This document shows, piece by piece, positions 26,167 through 34,915 of a stretch of DNA of 64,000 nucleotides (positions within the stretch are counted from its first letter, which is position 1; every line of letters begins with the position of its first letter). The stretch spans positions 868,001 through 932,000 of the forward strand of contig NZ_JADBEK010000001.1 in the NCBI RefSeq assembly GCF_014873145.1, in the 5' to 3' direction. The position numbers were made by a program, and so were the translations under genes. The notes under the pieces were generated by a model, which saw nothing but the letters and a program-made list of their open reading frames with translations, ran no database searches and was not told the DNA's origin. Source of the stretch: Nonomuraea angiospora. GTDB taxonomy: Bacteria > Actinomycetota > Actinomycetes > Streptosporangiales > Streptosporangiaceae.

Positions 26167-26195
26167 TTGACCAGTCATCTACGGGGCCCTATTCT
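26167..26195 (+). promoter_or_regulatory. Sigma-70-type promoter, leaderless
   Basis: TTGACC (26167-26172), 17-base spacer, TATTCT (26190-26195). The expected start site is at or next to the GTG at 26204, which has no Shine-Dalgarno, so the mRNA is probably leaderless. Confidence 0.65.
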
Positions 26196-26203
26196 CGCCC
26201 ATC

Positions 26204-26953
26204 GTGAAGTTCTTCAAGATCGCGGCGCTTGCCTGTGCCCTCATCACCCCGTTAGCCGGAACGGCGTCCGCGAACGCCTCGGTATTTCCGGTGAAAAACT
26301 CTGTCCTCACCAAGAACGCGCTGTACGAGGCGGGCCCGCTGCCGCCGACGAGATGTGACGAGCTGCCGGTTGAGCCGTACAACGCCGGGCAGGCTCGCGC
26401 CTACATTGACGAGGTCATCCGCTGTCTGGAGAACACGTGGGGGCCGTATCTGAAAAAGGCCGGCCTGCCCTATGAGCCGGTCAAAGTTCGGTACGTGAAG
26501 CGCCTGCCCAAGAACTACTGCGGCTCCGACGAGGAGAGCAGCCGGGACTCCGAGGCGTGGTATTGCGACTGGGATCGCACGCTGTCCTTCAAACTCGGCT
26601 CTTCCTGGCTTGCGTCCCCGTCCGATCTCCTGCTCTTCAACGAGGCTGCGCTGATGTACGGCTATCACGTGCAGAAGCTGACGGGCCTTTACGACGCCGG
26701 CGAAGACCTCAGGGCCGGGAGCAAGGCCGAGCATCACGAGCAGCTGCGGCGCATGTATCTGCAGGTCGAATGTCTGGGTGGCGTCTTCATTCAGAGTGTC
26801 TGGCCGCTCAGGGGCAGGACCACCGAGGATTGGAACAAGGTCCTGGGGTATGTCCTGGACGACAACGTCAAGCATTGGATCCGGGCCGGTTTCCGTACCG
26901 GTGATCCGGGTTCCTGCAACACCTGGTCGGCGCCTTCGTCGAAGGTGGCTTAG
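26204..26953 (+). CDS. Secreted degenerate zinc-metallopeptidase-like protein (YpfJ-related)
   Basis: 249 aa from GTG 26204 with a Sec signal peptide ending near ASANAS. The segment from about 60 to 210 follows the neutral zinc-metallopeptidase family (YpfJ): CLENTWGPYLKKAGLPYEPV, then a core where the usual HEYGHHVQ reads LMYGYHVQ (150-157), and YLQVECLGGVF in place of the ELQADC helix. Both HEXXH histidines and the glutamate are gone, so it cannot bind zinc as the enzymes do. It may be a binding protein. No neighbour is functionally linked. Confidence 0.65.
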   Translation: MKFFKIAALACALITPLAGTASANASVFPVKNSVLTKNALYEAGPLPPTRCDELPVEPYNAGQARAYIDEVIRCLENTWGPYLKKAGLPYEPVKVRYVKRLPKNYCGSDEESSRDSEAWYCDWDRTLSFKLGSSWLASPSDLLLFNEAALMYGYHVQKLTGLYDAGEDLRAGSKAEHHEQLRRMYLQVECLGGVFIQSVWPLRGRTTEDWNKVLGYVLDDNVKHWIRAGFRTGDPGSCNTWSAPSSKVA

Positions 26954-27200
26954 AGCTGTCGATGCTCTCCAGAGCGTCGCGGCGCTCCAGCGGGACCCGG
27001 GGCAGGGGTTTCGGAGACGCCGTCCGGTACTCCGGAAGGCTCGCGGTAGGTGCGGTGGCCGGTTCGTGTCACGGTCAGGGCGGGCGTGGACAGCACGATG
27101 GGAGTGCCGGTGCTGTCCACGAGCGTGGCCGGGGCCGGGCGGATCAGCGGAGAGTCGTGGCGCCGTCGGTCTCGGTCTGATCGGTCGGCTGTGGGGCCGG

Positions 27201-28301
27201 CTACTTGAAGGCGAGGTGGAGCTGGGTCATGGTGTTCTCGACGCGGTTCTTGTCGCCGACGACCACGTAGGTCTCGTAGTTGACCTTGTCTCCTCTGTCC
27301 AGGGCGCCGCGGGGGCTGGTGACCTGGATGGTGTTCTCGGCGAAGTGGCCGTTGTAGTCCATGGGCGGGCGGGTCATCGTGTAGTAGTAGGCCTTGCCGC
27401 GGAGGACTTCGGGCTTGACGTACATGCCGAGGCAGTAGCGGTCGTCGTCCGTGCAACGGACCATGGGGTCCTTGCTGGTGTGGGAGTCCGCGGGCTTGGG
27501 GGAGAGGCGGCCGGTGGCGGGGCTGTAGGAGAAGACCTTGGTGAAGTCCGGCTGGAGGTAGGCGACGAGGACGCCGCTGAAGTAGTCGTGTCGTTCGTCG
27601 TCCGAGGTGATGGTGGCGGCGGCGCGGAAGACGTTCTCGAGTGCCGGTATGTCGTGGTCGGGTGCGAGTTCGATCTGGGTCTGCAGCCAGTAGGGTGACA
27701 GGCCCATGGTGAACGGGGAGCGCTTGTCCTGGTGGTCGGCGCTGCGGCAGTTGCCCCAGCCTGGTTTCGTGTCCGCGAGGGTGACGAACATCGCGGGCCT
27801 TCCCGCTGTGCGGATGGAGCTGCCGGACCTGGCCATGGTGTAGAGCGCGCTGGTGCTGGGGCCGTGGTAGGGGGGCGGCTGGTTTTCGTCGTCGAGGCGG
27901 GTGCCGGCCTGGGTGGGGTTGTAGCATTCGGTGGCGGCCTCGCCTTCCTGCCAGGCGTGGAAGGCGTATTGGAAAGCGGCGCCGTGGCCGCCGCTGGAGA
28001 TGAACTCCTTGTTGTTCACCTTGACGGACGCGATCGCGCCGGCCAGTGCTGTCGAGGTCGTGACTGCGAGCTTGTTGCGCTTGTCGACCAGGACGGACGC
28101 GGTGACGTCTTGGAACGTCCGGTCGTAGTTCTTCTTCGTGGCGCACTCGGACTTGTAGGTGAGCACGAAGTCGTTGTAGGTGGGGCTGCTCCGTGGCGGT
28201 GCCTCGCATGAGTTCTGTGCGGCTGTCGCTGCCACTGGGGTGACCACCGCGGTCATGACCGTGACCGCGGCCAGTGTGGCCCCCTGTCGGATGGATCTCA
28301 T
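27201..28301 (-). CDS. Secreted protein of unknown function, 366 aa
   Basis: A Sec signal peptide (MRSIRQGATLAAVTVMTAVV, cleavage near TAAQNS) leads to a mature protein with several cysteines (SCEAP, SECATKK, ATECYN, WGNCRS, VRCTDDDRYCLG), which suggests disulfides. No known domain or catalytic motif is apparent; the composition resembles secreted actinobacterial hypothetical proteins. ATG 28301 is the only start before the signal. It lies downstream of another secreted protein gene on the same strand, separated by a terminator. Confidence 0.65.
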   Translation of the reverse strand: MRSIRQGATLAAVTVMTAVVTPVAATAAQNSCEAPPRSSPTYNDFVLTYKSECATKKNYDRTFQDVTASVLVDKRNKLAVTTSTALAGAIASVKVNNKEFISSGGHGAAFQYAFHAWQEGEAATECYNPTQAGTRLDDENQPPPYHGPSTSALYTMARSGSSIRTAGRPAMFVTLADTKPGWGNCRSADHQDKRSPFTMGLSPYWLQTQIELAPDHDIPALENVFRAAATITSDDERHDYFSGVLVAYLQPDFTKVFSYSPATGRLSPKPADSHTSKDPMVRCTDDDRYCLGMYVKPEVLRGKAYYYTMTRPPMDYNGHFAENTIQVTSPRGALDRGDKVNYETYVVVGDKNRVENTMTQLHLAFK

Positions 28302-28505
28302 GAGCGGATCTAACCGGCCTGCGGTGATGCGGCGGGGTCTGTTAAAGAAAAGGGCAAATGTTAGGGGTTGCCGTTTCGGGTGGCCTCTGGCGGCGCGTCA
28401 GCGGACAATCGTCGAGGTACGGCTGCCGCGTCCTCGGGCCGGTCTTCACCCGCCGGCGCGGTGGCGTCGCCTCTTGCATGACCGGGCTGTGGGAAACGCC
28501 GGAAC

Positions 28506-28531
28506 GGGTCGCCGGAATGAACCGGCGACCC
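28506..28531 (-). terminator. 10-bp-stem terminator
   Basis: GGGTCGCCGG (28506-28515), loop of 6, CCGGCGACCC (28522-28531), starting 7 bases beyond the stop at 28539. Confidence 0.75.
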
Positions 28532-28538
28532 ATTCAGG

Positions 28539-28922
28539 TCATGGCCTGACTATCGTCTTCTTGGGTCCGCAGTGGGCGAATTTAACCTTGTACGGCTTGC
28601 TTACGCAGGCCCAGAGTTCGATCTGGCCGTGCGGCATGCCGATGGTCTTCTGCTCGATGCAGTCCTGGTCTTTGTAGTAGTTGGCGTACTGGTAGGTGTG
28701 GCCTTTGTATCGCACCTTGGCCATCGCGTAGCGGTGGTCGGTGCTGCGGTCGCAGACGAGGATTGCGTTGTGCCCGGACAATTGGGCCTCGGCCAGCACG
28801 TCTCCGTGGGAATTGGTGATGTACGCCCCCGGATAGGTGTGAGCGGTGGCCGAGGCGGCGCTCGATCCCATGACGGTGAACGTGAATCCGGCAACGGCGG
28901 TGATGAGCAGCAGTTTTCTCAC
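28539..28922 (-). CDS. Small secreted protein, unknown
   Basis: 127 aa from GTG 28922, chosen for AGGGGG about five bases upstream; ATG 28970 would add 16 uncharacteristic residues. A Sec signal (VRKLLLITAVAGFTFTVMGS, cleavage near ASATA) precedes an 85-residue domain with four cysteines (LVCDRS, QDCIEQ, WACVSK, AHCGPK), probably two disulfides. No known domain. Terminated by a 10-bp hairpin. Confidence 0.65.
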   Translation of the reverse strand: MRKLLLITAVAGFTFTVMGSSAASATAHTYPGAYITNSHGDVLAEAQLSGHNAILVCDRSTDHRYAMAKVRYKGHTYQYANYYKDQDCIEQKTIGMPHGQIELWACVSKPYKVKFAHCGPKKTIVRP

Positions 28923-29046
28923 GGTGCCCCCTGTCGGTGATCCTTTCCGTAGGAAAGACGACGGGTTCACCCCTCAAGTTCATGAGAAATCGGATGCCTG
29001 TGCCCGTGGTCCGCGCGATGCCTCGAGGCGGTCACGGGCGGGCTGC

Positions 29047-30372
29047 TCAGCCGCGCGGGTTCCAGCCGGTGACGTCGATGTCCAGCCCGAGGCGGTGGGC
29101 GATGTCGTCCCACTTCACGTACTTGAAGTTGGTGTTCTCGCGGACCTCGCCCTGCGGGTCCGTCGCCTCGGGGGTGTTGGTGCCGTCGTGGGTGACGAAC
29201 AGGCCCTTGGGGAACCGGCGGCCGAGCGGTACGTTGACCACCATCGTCCCGTCGCTGCCCTGCACCCCGTCGATGCCGTCGTTCTCGCCGACCTGGAAGG
29301 AGCCGAGGTAGGTGTTCTCGCCTCTGCGGTCGTAGACGGCGAAGGTGTCGCTGCCCTGGCTGGAGGCGATCAGGTAGCCCTTGCCGTTCTTGGCGTAATA
29401 GATGGTCAGGCCTTCGGCGTCTGCCGTCAGGTGGTCGCCGCCGTATCCGGGGTCTGCGCCGGGGGCGCATTCCTCGGTGGTGGGGTCGTAGGTGGCCGGT
29501 ACGCCGTACTCGCGGACCCGGTCGACGAGCTTCGGTGAGCCGGTGAGATCACCGGGGATGCGCCAGATGCCGACGTCCTCCTGGGCCGCGTAGAGGGTGC
29601 CGGTCTGGGCGTCGACGACCATGCCTTCGATCTGCGGGCCCACGCCCGGCTCGTCGCAGGGGCTCCAGGTCTGGCCGTTCGGGAGGGTGAAGCTCGACGG
29701 GAGGTCGATCGTCCGGAGCGTCGTGTAGCCGATCTTGCCGTCGGGGGCGTCGGTGAGCTTCAGCAGCGCGAGTCGCGTGGTGTGGCGGCGGCTGACCAGG
29801 ACGTAGGTTCCCGAGTCGCGCTTCCATGTCGCGAGGCCGTAGACGGTTTCGGCGTCGTTCACCTCCGTCTGGGTCGTGTTGAAGATGAAGGGCGCGGCGG
29901 GGTCGGTGATGTCGGTGAGGGGCTGCCGGCTCTGGCTCGCCTTCGCCGAATCGACGCGGTAGATGCGCAGCTTGTCGGAACCTCGGTCGGAGGCGACGAA
30001 GATGTCCGATCGGCCCGCCTTGGAGGCGTGCCCGTAGACGACGTCCACGTTGTTCAGCCGGCCCGGCTCGTCGCCCTGGGTCGGCTCGGCCGGTGCGGGC
30101 AGGTGCTGGAGCTGCCGGCCGTCCAGGTCGTAGACGTACAGGCCGCCTTCCTTGGCGGTGGTCGCGATGAGGCTCCCCTCGGGAGAGGTGGGGTGGACCC
30201 AGATCGCCGGGTCGTCGCCGTTGGCGTTGCCGCCGGCCTCGTCGTCGAACAGGGGCGGGGTCTCGACTCGCGGCTCGACGGCGGGCAGGTTTTGCGCGGT
30301 GGCGGGTGGGACCAGGGCGGCGAGCAGGCCGATCGTCAGTGCTGTGGACGCCAGCGAGGTCAGGGGGCGCAT
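29047..30372 (-). CDS. Secreted beta-propeller 3-phytase
   Basis: 441 aa from ATG 30372, with GAGGAG eight bases upstream and a Sec signal peptide cut near TAQNL. The six-bladed BPP fold is shown by DDPAIWVHP, NNVDVVYG, VASDRGSDKLRIYRVD, EGMVVDAQTGTLYAAQEDVG, ADAEGLTIYYAKNGKGYLIA and SQGSDTFAVYDR, which carry the calcium and phosphate sites. It releases phosphate from phytate outside the cell. Length is normal. Phosphate control is expected for such genes, but I see no clear Pho box upstream. Confidence 0.92.
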   Translation of the reverse strand: MRPLTSLASTALTIGLLAALVPPATAQNLPAVEPRVETPPLFDDEAGGNANGDDPAIWVHPTSPEGSLIATTAKEGGLYVYDLDGRQLQHLPAPAEPTQGDEPGRLNNVDVVYGHASKAGRSDIFVASDRGSDKLRIYRVDSAKASQSRQPLTDITDPAAPFIFNTTQTEVNDAETVYGLATWKRDSGTYVLVSRRHTTRLALLKLTDAPDGKIGYTTLRTIDLPSSFTLPNGQTWSPCDEPGVGPQIEGMVVDAQTGTLYAAQEDVGIWRIPGDLTGSPKLVDRVREYGVPATYDPTTEECAPGADPGYGGDHLTADAEGLTIYYAKNGKGYLIASSQGSDTFAVYDRRGENTYLGSFQVGENDGIDGVQGSDGTMVVNVPLGRRFPKGLFVTHDGTNTPEATDPQGEVRENTNFKYVKWDDIAHRLGLDIDVTGWNPRG

Positions 30373-30498
30373 CGACTTCTCCTCATTGTGGAACCTTGCA
30401 GCCTTGATCCTCATGAGCGAAGCCGACCGGACCATGAACCGTATCGGAACTTCCGCCCAAATCGCGGCGCTGTCGCCCTCATACTCGCCAGGCCCGGC

Positions 30499-30690
30499 GG
30501 GAAGCATGGGAAGCAGCGGTCGATCACTCCCGGCGTCGGCGACCTGACGCTGGATACCGAGGTGATCCGGCTGCCGGCTGGCCCCGGCCTGACCCTGATC
30601 ACCCACTCCGCGCCTGCCGGCTCGCCGAGCGACGACGGGCTCCGGCTCCTCGCGTCCACGATCGGCCCGCATACGGCCTCGGCAAAGTAG
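30499..30690 (+). pseudogene. C-terminal fragment of an MmyB-type XRE regulator
   Basis: The frame ending at TAG 30688-30690 reads PGVGDLTLDTEVIRLPAG ... THSAPAGSPSDDGLRLLAS, the end of the MmyB-like ligand-binding domain. The HTH and most of the ligand domain are missing and the piece has no start. An intact relative occurs at 54778-55671. Confidence 0.6.
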
Positions 30691-30859
30691 GCGGTCTGTG
30701 GTGGGGCTGCCTGCCCGGGCGCGGACCTTGCGGTACGGCGGTCGTCGTCGGGTGCGGTACGGGGTGCCTCGCCCGTCGCCTTCCCGCCTCCACGGGCACG
30801 ACAGCTAGCCTGTTCGGCAGGGCTTGGGCGGGTGCCGGGCCCCGCGAGTGAGGGAGACG

Positions 30860-31405
30860 ATGTCGGCGACGCGACTGCTGGTCCTGGGCGTGGTGCGGCT
30901 GCACGGTCAGGCACACGGCTATCTGGTGGGCTCCGAACTGGAGTCGTGGGAGGCCGGGCAATGGGCGGGGCTCAGGTCGGGCTCGATCTACCACGCGCTG
31001 CGTCAGCTGGCCAAGGAAGGTCTTCTGGACACCAGCGAGGTGCACGAATGGCCGGGCCGTGTGGCCGCTTCGACGACTTCGAGCTCGGCGCCGACCAGGC
31101 AGCCACGCTCACTTACGGATCGGCGCCCTCTGTCTCGAGCCACCAGCTTCTCACCCGGAGCGGCCGTCGCCTACGCGGGGGACGTGACGGCACCGCAGAG
31201 TCGTGGAGCACCTCCCCGGGTGTGGGAGCTCATCGACAACCTCGTGCAATATGCGATGCGGCCCGCGGGCCCGCGCACCATCGCCATCGGGGTGCGCCGG
31301 CGGCAAGCACCGGCAGCGGGTCTGGTGGAGATCCTGGCCCGCCGGGTACGCGAGCGCGGCCACGCCGAGCACCGCCGCGCGCACCTGCCCCGTGTGCTGG
31401 TGTAG
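30860..31405 (+). pseudogene. PadR-like regulator with broken C-terminal part
   Basis: ATG 30860 with AGGGAG upstream opens a PadR winged HTH (MSATRLLVLGVVRLHGQAHG, AGLRSGSIYHALRQLAKEGL, residues 1-62). After EWPGR the frame loses the expected TVYRITEAG helix and becomes Ser/Thr/Arg-rich, while RFDDFELGADQ appears in another frame. A second plausible stretch, WELIDNLVQYAMRP, returns before the stop. The gene is probably frameshifted or a junction, though the N-terminal HTH could still be made. Confidence 0.5.
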
Positions 31406-31576
31406 GGGTGTCCGGGACCGACGCGACCAAGCCCCGGACGCTCAGCCCAGCATCGACCGCCAGGCCCTCCGTGCGGCTGTACGGGGGGCTGGTTCGTCGT
31501 CGGCACCCGTTGCCCCAGGTCCTGCGGCTATGTCGACGTTCAACCGCTCAACGAACTCTGGGGTTATTTCTCAATC

Positions 31577-32491
31577 TCAGGCGGCGTTGTGGCGGAACCA
31601 GTCGAGGGTCGCGGCGATGCCGTCGGCGTGCGGGGTGACCTTGACCGGTCCGAACGCCTGGCGGAAGGCCGAGTCGTCGGCGATGAACGGGCGGTCGCGC
31701 TGATACCAGGTTTCCCCGAGGGCGCGCACGGTCGGGTTGAACAGCCCGATCAGGCGCTGCGTTCCCCGGCCGAGCCCGGCGATCTTCAGCTCGCCTCCCA
31801 CCGCGGTCCGTACGAGGCCGAGGAACTCCCGGCCGGTGACCGCTTCGGCGGCGGGCAGGTGCCACGAGCGGCCGTCGGCCTCGGCGTGCTCGCCCAGCGT
31901 GACCAGCCCGGCGGCGACGTCCGGCAGGTAGGCGACGGTGTGCGGCTGGTCGAGGTCGCCGACCCAGCGGGCGGTCTTGCCGGCCAGCGCGGCGGCGAAA
32001 ATGGTCGGGCCGATGGTGGTGTTGACCCCGCCGGGGCCGTAATAGTCGGAGACCCGCCCCAGGGCCGCGCGGATGCGCCCGGTCCGGTGGGCGTCGAGGA
32101 TCAGCCGGTCCACTTCGGCGCGGGCCCGGCCCTTGGGGTTGGTGGCGGCGTGCGGCAGGTCTTCGGTCATGGGGGCGTCGACCGGGCCGTAGACGTACAG
32201 GTTGTCGGCCATGACCAGCTTCGCCCCGGCGGTCTCGACCCCGGTCAGGACCGTGCGGATGAAGCCGGGGAACTCCTTGGCCCAGCGCTCGTACTTCGGC
32301 TGTGCGCACTGATAGACCACGGCGGCGCCCTCGCAGGCGGCGATGGCACCCTCGGTGGTGGTGACGTCGGCCTTGAAGGCGGCGCCTCCTCGGCTGACGG
32401 CCCGGACCTCGTGGCCGCGCGCGGTCAGCTCGGCGACGACGGCCGCGCCGATGCCGCCGGTGGCTCCAAGGACTACATGAAGGTCGGACAT
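31577..32491 (-). CDS. NAD-dependent epimerase/dehydratase-family protein
   Basis: 304 aa from ATG 32491. An atypical SDR with nucleotide motif VLGATGGIGAAVV (6-18), DNLYVYGPVDAPMTED and GRVSDYYGPGGVNTT segments, and no clear YxxxK, like NAD-binding epimerase-like proteins in actinobacteria. Substrate unknown. It diverges from a TetR gene across an operator with three GTTAT half-sites and is the likely target of that repressor. Confidence 0.8.
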   Translation of the reverse strand: MSDLHVVLGATGGIGAAVVAELTARGHEVRAVSRGGAAFKADVTTTEGAIAACEGAAVVYQCAQPKYERWAKEFPGFIRTVLTGVETAGAKLVMADNLYVYGPVDAPMTEDLPHAATNPKGRARAEVDRLILDAHRTGRIRAALGRVSDYYGPGGVNTTIGPTIFAAALAGKTARWVGDLDQPHTVAYLPDVAAGLVTLGEHAEADGRSWHLPAAEAVTGREFLGLVRTAVGGELKIAGLGRGTQRLIGLFNPTVRALGETWYQRDRPFIADDSAFRQAFGPVKVTPHADGIAATLDWFRHNAA

Positions 32492-32524
32492 GTGATCACT
32501 CCCGTGAGGCCGTTTCGAATCAGC

Positions 32525-32542
32525 GTTATATAACAACGTTAT
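32525..32542. promoter_or_regulatory. TetR operator with three half-sites
   Basis: GTTATATAACAACGTTAT contains the palindrome GTTATATAAC (32525-32534) and the overlapping dyad ATAAC-aac-GTTAT (32530-32542). It lies between the divergent epimerase (32491) and TetR (32558) starts. Confidence 0.75.
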
Positions 32543-32557
32543 GATAGTATCCCATCC

Positions 32558-33154
32558 ATGGCAAGACCGAGAAACCGCGACTACGACGAGCTTCGCCGCG
32601 AGCTGGTGGACGCCGGAGGCCGGCTCCTGGCCACCGAGGGCCCGGCGGCGCTGACCACCCGCCGCGTCGCGCAGCGGGCGGGCGTGTCCACCATGGCCGT
32701 CTACCAGGTGTTCGGCGACAAGGGTGGTCTCGTGCGCGAGATGTTCCTGGCCGGGTTCGAGCGGCTCGCCACGGCCTTCGCCGCCGTCCCGCACACCAGC
32801 GATCCGATCGCCGACCTCCTGGCGCTCGGGCGCGCCTACCGGGCCAACGCCCTGGCCAACCCGCACCTCTACGAGCTGATGTTCGGCCGTCCCATCCCCG
32901 AGTTCCAGCCCGACGCCGAAGCCGCCGCCCAGATCCAGCCGACCTTCGACACGCTCATCGCCGCCGTCGCGCGCTGCGTACGGGAAGGAGCCTTCGCTCT
33001 CGCAGAGCCCGCTGACCTCGCCATCGGGATCAACGCGCTCGCGCACGGGCTGTGCAGCCTCGACCTGCGCGGCGCCCTCGGCGACGCCACCGAGGCCAGC
33101 CGTCACTGGGACCGCGCCTTCGACACGATGGTGCGAGGGCTGCGCGCGGGGTGA
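32558..33154 (+). CDS. TetR/AcrR-family transcriptional regulator
   Basis: 198 aa from ATG 32558. The N-terminal HTH (LTTRRVAQRAGVSTMAVYQV FGDKGGLV, about 35-62) is clear and the C-terminal domain contains the TetR_C_13-like segment NALANPHLYELMFGRPIPEF. It probably represses itself and the epimerase-like gene through 32525-32542. The inducer is unknown. Confidence 0.9.
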   Translation: MARPRNRDYDELRRELVDAGGRLLATEGPAALTTRRVAQRAGVSTMAVYQVFGDKGGLVREMFLAGFERLATAFAAVPHTSDPIADLLALGRAYRANALANPHLYELMFGRPIPEFQPDAEAAAQIQPTFDTLIAAVARCVREGAFALAEPADLAIGINALAHGLCSLDLRGALGDATEASRHWDRAFDTMVRGLRAG

Positions 33155-33161
33155 GTGCAAG

Positions 33162-33493
33162 ATGTCGGCCTTTGGCCGACGCGGGCACCGCGTTGATCGG
33201 CGGCCGGCCGTACCGCATACTCGGCGCGCCTACCGCGGCGAGCCGATCGCCTTCGCCGCCCCCCACGGCGAGGAGATCGACGCACTGACCGCCGTGCCGG
33301 TTCGCGCGTTCCTGGCCGAGCTCGCCGAGCTGTCACCGGCCAGCCGTAAGCGCAAGCGCGCCGCGATCGCCTCCTTCGCCACGTGGGCCGTCCGGCACGA
33401 CCTGCCGCCGGCCGACCCGACGGACCGGATCGACACCATGAAGGTGCCCAAGAGCCTGCCCGCCCCGGCCGCGGCCGCCGACGTCATCAAGCG
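33162..33493 (+). pseudogene. N-terminal fragment of a tyrosine recombinase (integrase)
   Basis: The frame HTRRAYRGEPIAFAAPHGEE ... VRAFLAELAELSPASRKRKR ... FATWAVRHDLPPADP ... MKVPKSLPAP is the core-binding (SAM-like) domain of an XerC/D-type recombinase. The catalytic domain with R-H-R-Y is absent; after about 33490 the frame continues in unrelated sequence. It is a remnant of an integrated element. Confidence 0.65.
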
Positions 33494-33675
33494 GCCTGGA
33501 TGGGTGGTCGGCCTGACGCCGAACGTGGTGATGGCGGTGGCCGCACGCCTCATGGGCAGCGCCCGGTGCCGGAGCGGGCATGCGTCTGTTCGTTTGCGTA
33601 CAGCCCCTACCGGCTTTCCGCGGCCGGAGAGCGCGCGATCTGGTTCATGATCGCGGTTGCGAACGGAGAAGCCCC

Positions 33676-34641
33676 TCAGAGCCGGCCGAGGGCTTTGGCC
33701 AGCGCGGTCGCGGAGGAGGCGATCACCTTGTCGTCATGCGCGGTGTTGTCGGTGTTACGGTTGGTGAACACCGAAAGGATCATCGGCGCGTTGGACCCGG
33801 GCGCCCAGACGATCGCCAGGTCGTTGGCGGTGCCGTAGTTGCTCGCGCCGCCGGTGCCGGTCTTGTCGCCGACCGTCCAGTCCTTGGGGAGTCCAGCCCG
33901 GATCCGGTTGGCACCGGTGAGGCTGGCCTTCAGCCAGCCGACCAGCCGCGTCCGGTCGCCGATGTGGAGGGTCTTGCCGGTGGTGAGCTTGGTGAAGGTC
34001 TGTGCGGCCGCCGCGGGGGTGGTGGTGTCGCGCTCTTCACCCGGCTCCCACTCGGTCAGGGTGGGCTCCGGCCGGTCCAGCCGGCTTGTCCGATCACCGG
34101 TGGCGCGGAAGAACTCGGTCAGCCCGCGCGGCCCGCCGATCTGCTTCAGCAACGTGTTGCCTGCGAAGCCGTCGGATTTGGTGATCCCGGCGCGGCACAA
34201 CTGTGCGGGTGTCATGCCGGTGTCGGTGTATTCGGTGGTCTCCGGGGAGTTCGTGGTCAGCCCGGCCATGTCGGCAGGCTTCCAGCGGACCACCTTGTCC
34301 ATCAGCCCGGGGTCGCTGGTGCGTGCTTTGTGCAGTACGGCCGCGCAGGCGAACACCTTGAACATGGAGTTGAGGGGAAAACGCTCATCGGCTCGGTAGC
34401 CGACCGTTTTACCGGTTCCCAGGTCGATGCCCACTGCGCCGATACGCCCCTGGTAGGACTTCTCGAGTTCCTGCAGCGTCTTGTCCAGGTCGGAGTCGGA
34501 GGGGGCGGTGGTCCCCGTCCGGGAGCCGGCGCTGGAGGTGCTCGTCTCGCCGGTGGCGGCATCCGCCGCACTGGCAGGGCCGCTCAGCAGCACGGAAGCG
34601 GTCAATGTCGCGATCCCTAGACGCAGGAGTGGTTGTGTCAT
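33676..34641 (-). CDS. Class A beta-lactamase with SDG and Thr170 variants (BlaC-like motif)
   Basis: 321 aa from ATG 34641 (an upstream ATG at 34695 would add 18 residues before the signal peptide). Sec signal to about ASAADA, a Ser/Thr-rich linker, then the enzyme: Ser92-M-F-Lys95, Ser156-D-G in place of SDN, Glu192 in RPEPTLT with Thr where Ambler Asn170 is normal, and Lys260-T-G-T-G. All catalytic residues except Asn132 and Asn170 are intact. The SDG motif occurs in Mycobacterium BlaC and weakens some inhibitor reactions. It sits between recombinase remnants, without a nearby BlaI/BlaR or AmpR. Confidence 0.88.
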   Translation of the reverse strand: MTQPLLRLGIATLTASVLLSGPASAADAATGETSTSSAGSRTGTTAPSDSDLDKTLQELEKSYQGRIGAVGIDLGTGKTVGYRADERFPLNSMFKVFACAAVLHKARTSDPGLMDKVVRWKPADMAGLTTNSPETTEYTDTGMTPAQLCRAGITKSDGFAGNTLLKQIGGPRGLTEFFRATGDRTSRLDRPEPTLTEWEPGEERDTTTPAAAAQTFTKLTTGKTLHIGDRTRLVGWLKASLTGANRIRAGLPKDWTVGDKTGTGGASNYGTANDLAIVWAPGSNAPMILSVFTNRNTDNTAHDDKVIASSATALAKALGRL

Positions 34642-34700
34642 GGCGGAGAGCAGATCAGAAACTGGCCAGGGGCGTCCAATATTGATATTGATCATTGAGT

Positions 34701-34712
34701 CATATCGATATG
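34701..34712. promoter_or_regulatory. 12-bp perfect palindrome upstream of the beta-lactamase gene
   Basis: CATATCGATATG lies 59 bases upstream of the beta-lactamase ATG in an AT-rich patch that also holds two ATATTGAT copies. It could be an operator; its factor is unknown. Confidence 0.35.
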
Positions 34713-34738
34713 GATATCCGCAGGCGACTCAAGGGCAG

Positions 34739-34813
34739 ATGGCGCCGGTGAATGTGCAGGGTGCCCTCGGTGTCGCCCGCTCCACGCTGTATCGAGCGCT
34801 GGAGCACGACTCC
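34739..34813 (+). pseudogene. Resolvase-like HTH fragment
   Basis: A short frame reads NVQGALGVARSTLYRALEHD, similar to the C-terminal HTH of serine recombinases (ALGV-x-RSTLYRAL). Nothing else of a recombinase is present. The piece is too short for certainty, but it fits the other mobile-element debris around it. Confidence 0.25.
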
Positions 34814-34915
34814 CCGCTCGCCGCGGCGGCCGTGCCGGTCGAGGCGAGCGTCGACCGGGACCACGCACCCCTCTCTCCCGCCCCGGTGGCGGCCGCCGAG
34901 CTCCGCCTCGCGCGG

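Noticed and set aside
26950..27200. Minus-strand frame ending with a natural-looking stretch (VLSTPALTVTRTGHRTYREP)
   Set aside because: It could be the tail of a lost protein, but no family is recognised, and the frame upstream is antisense to the 27201-28301 gene, so I did not annotate it.
31406..31576. Possible transposase remnant between the PadR-like and epimerase genes
   Set aside because: Short frames on both strands look vaguely coding, but no transposase motif or terminal repeat is visible.
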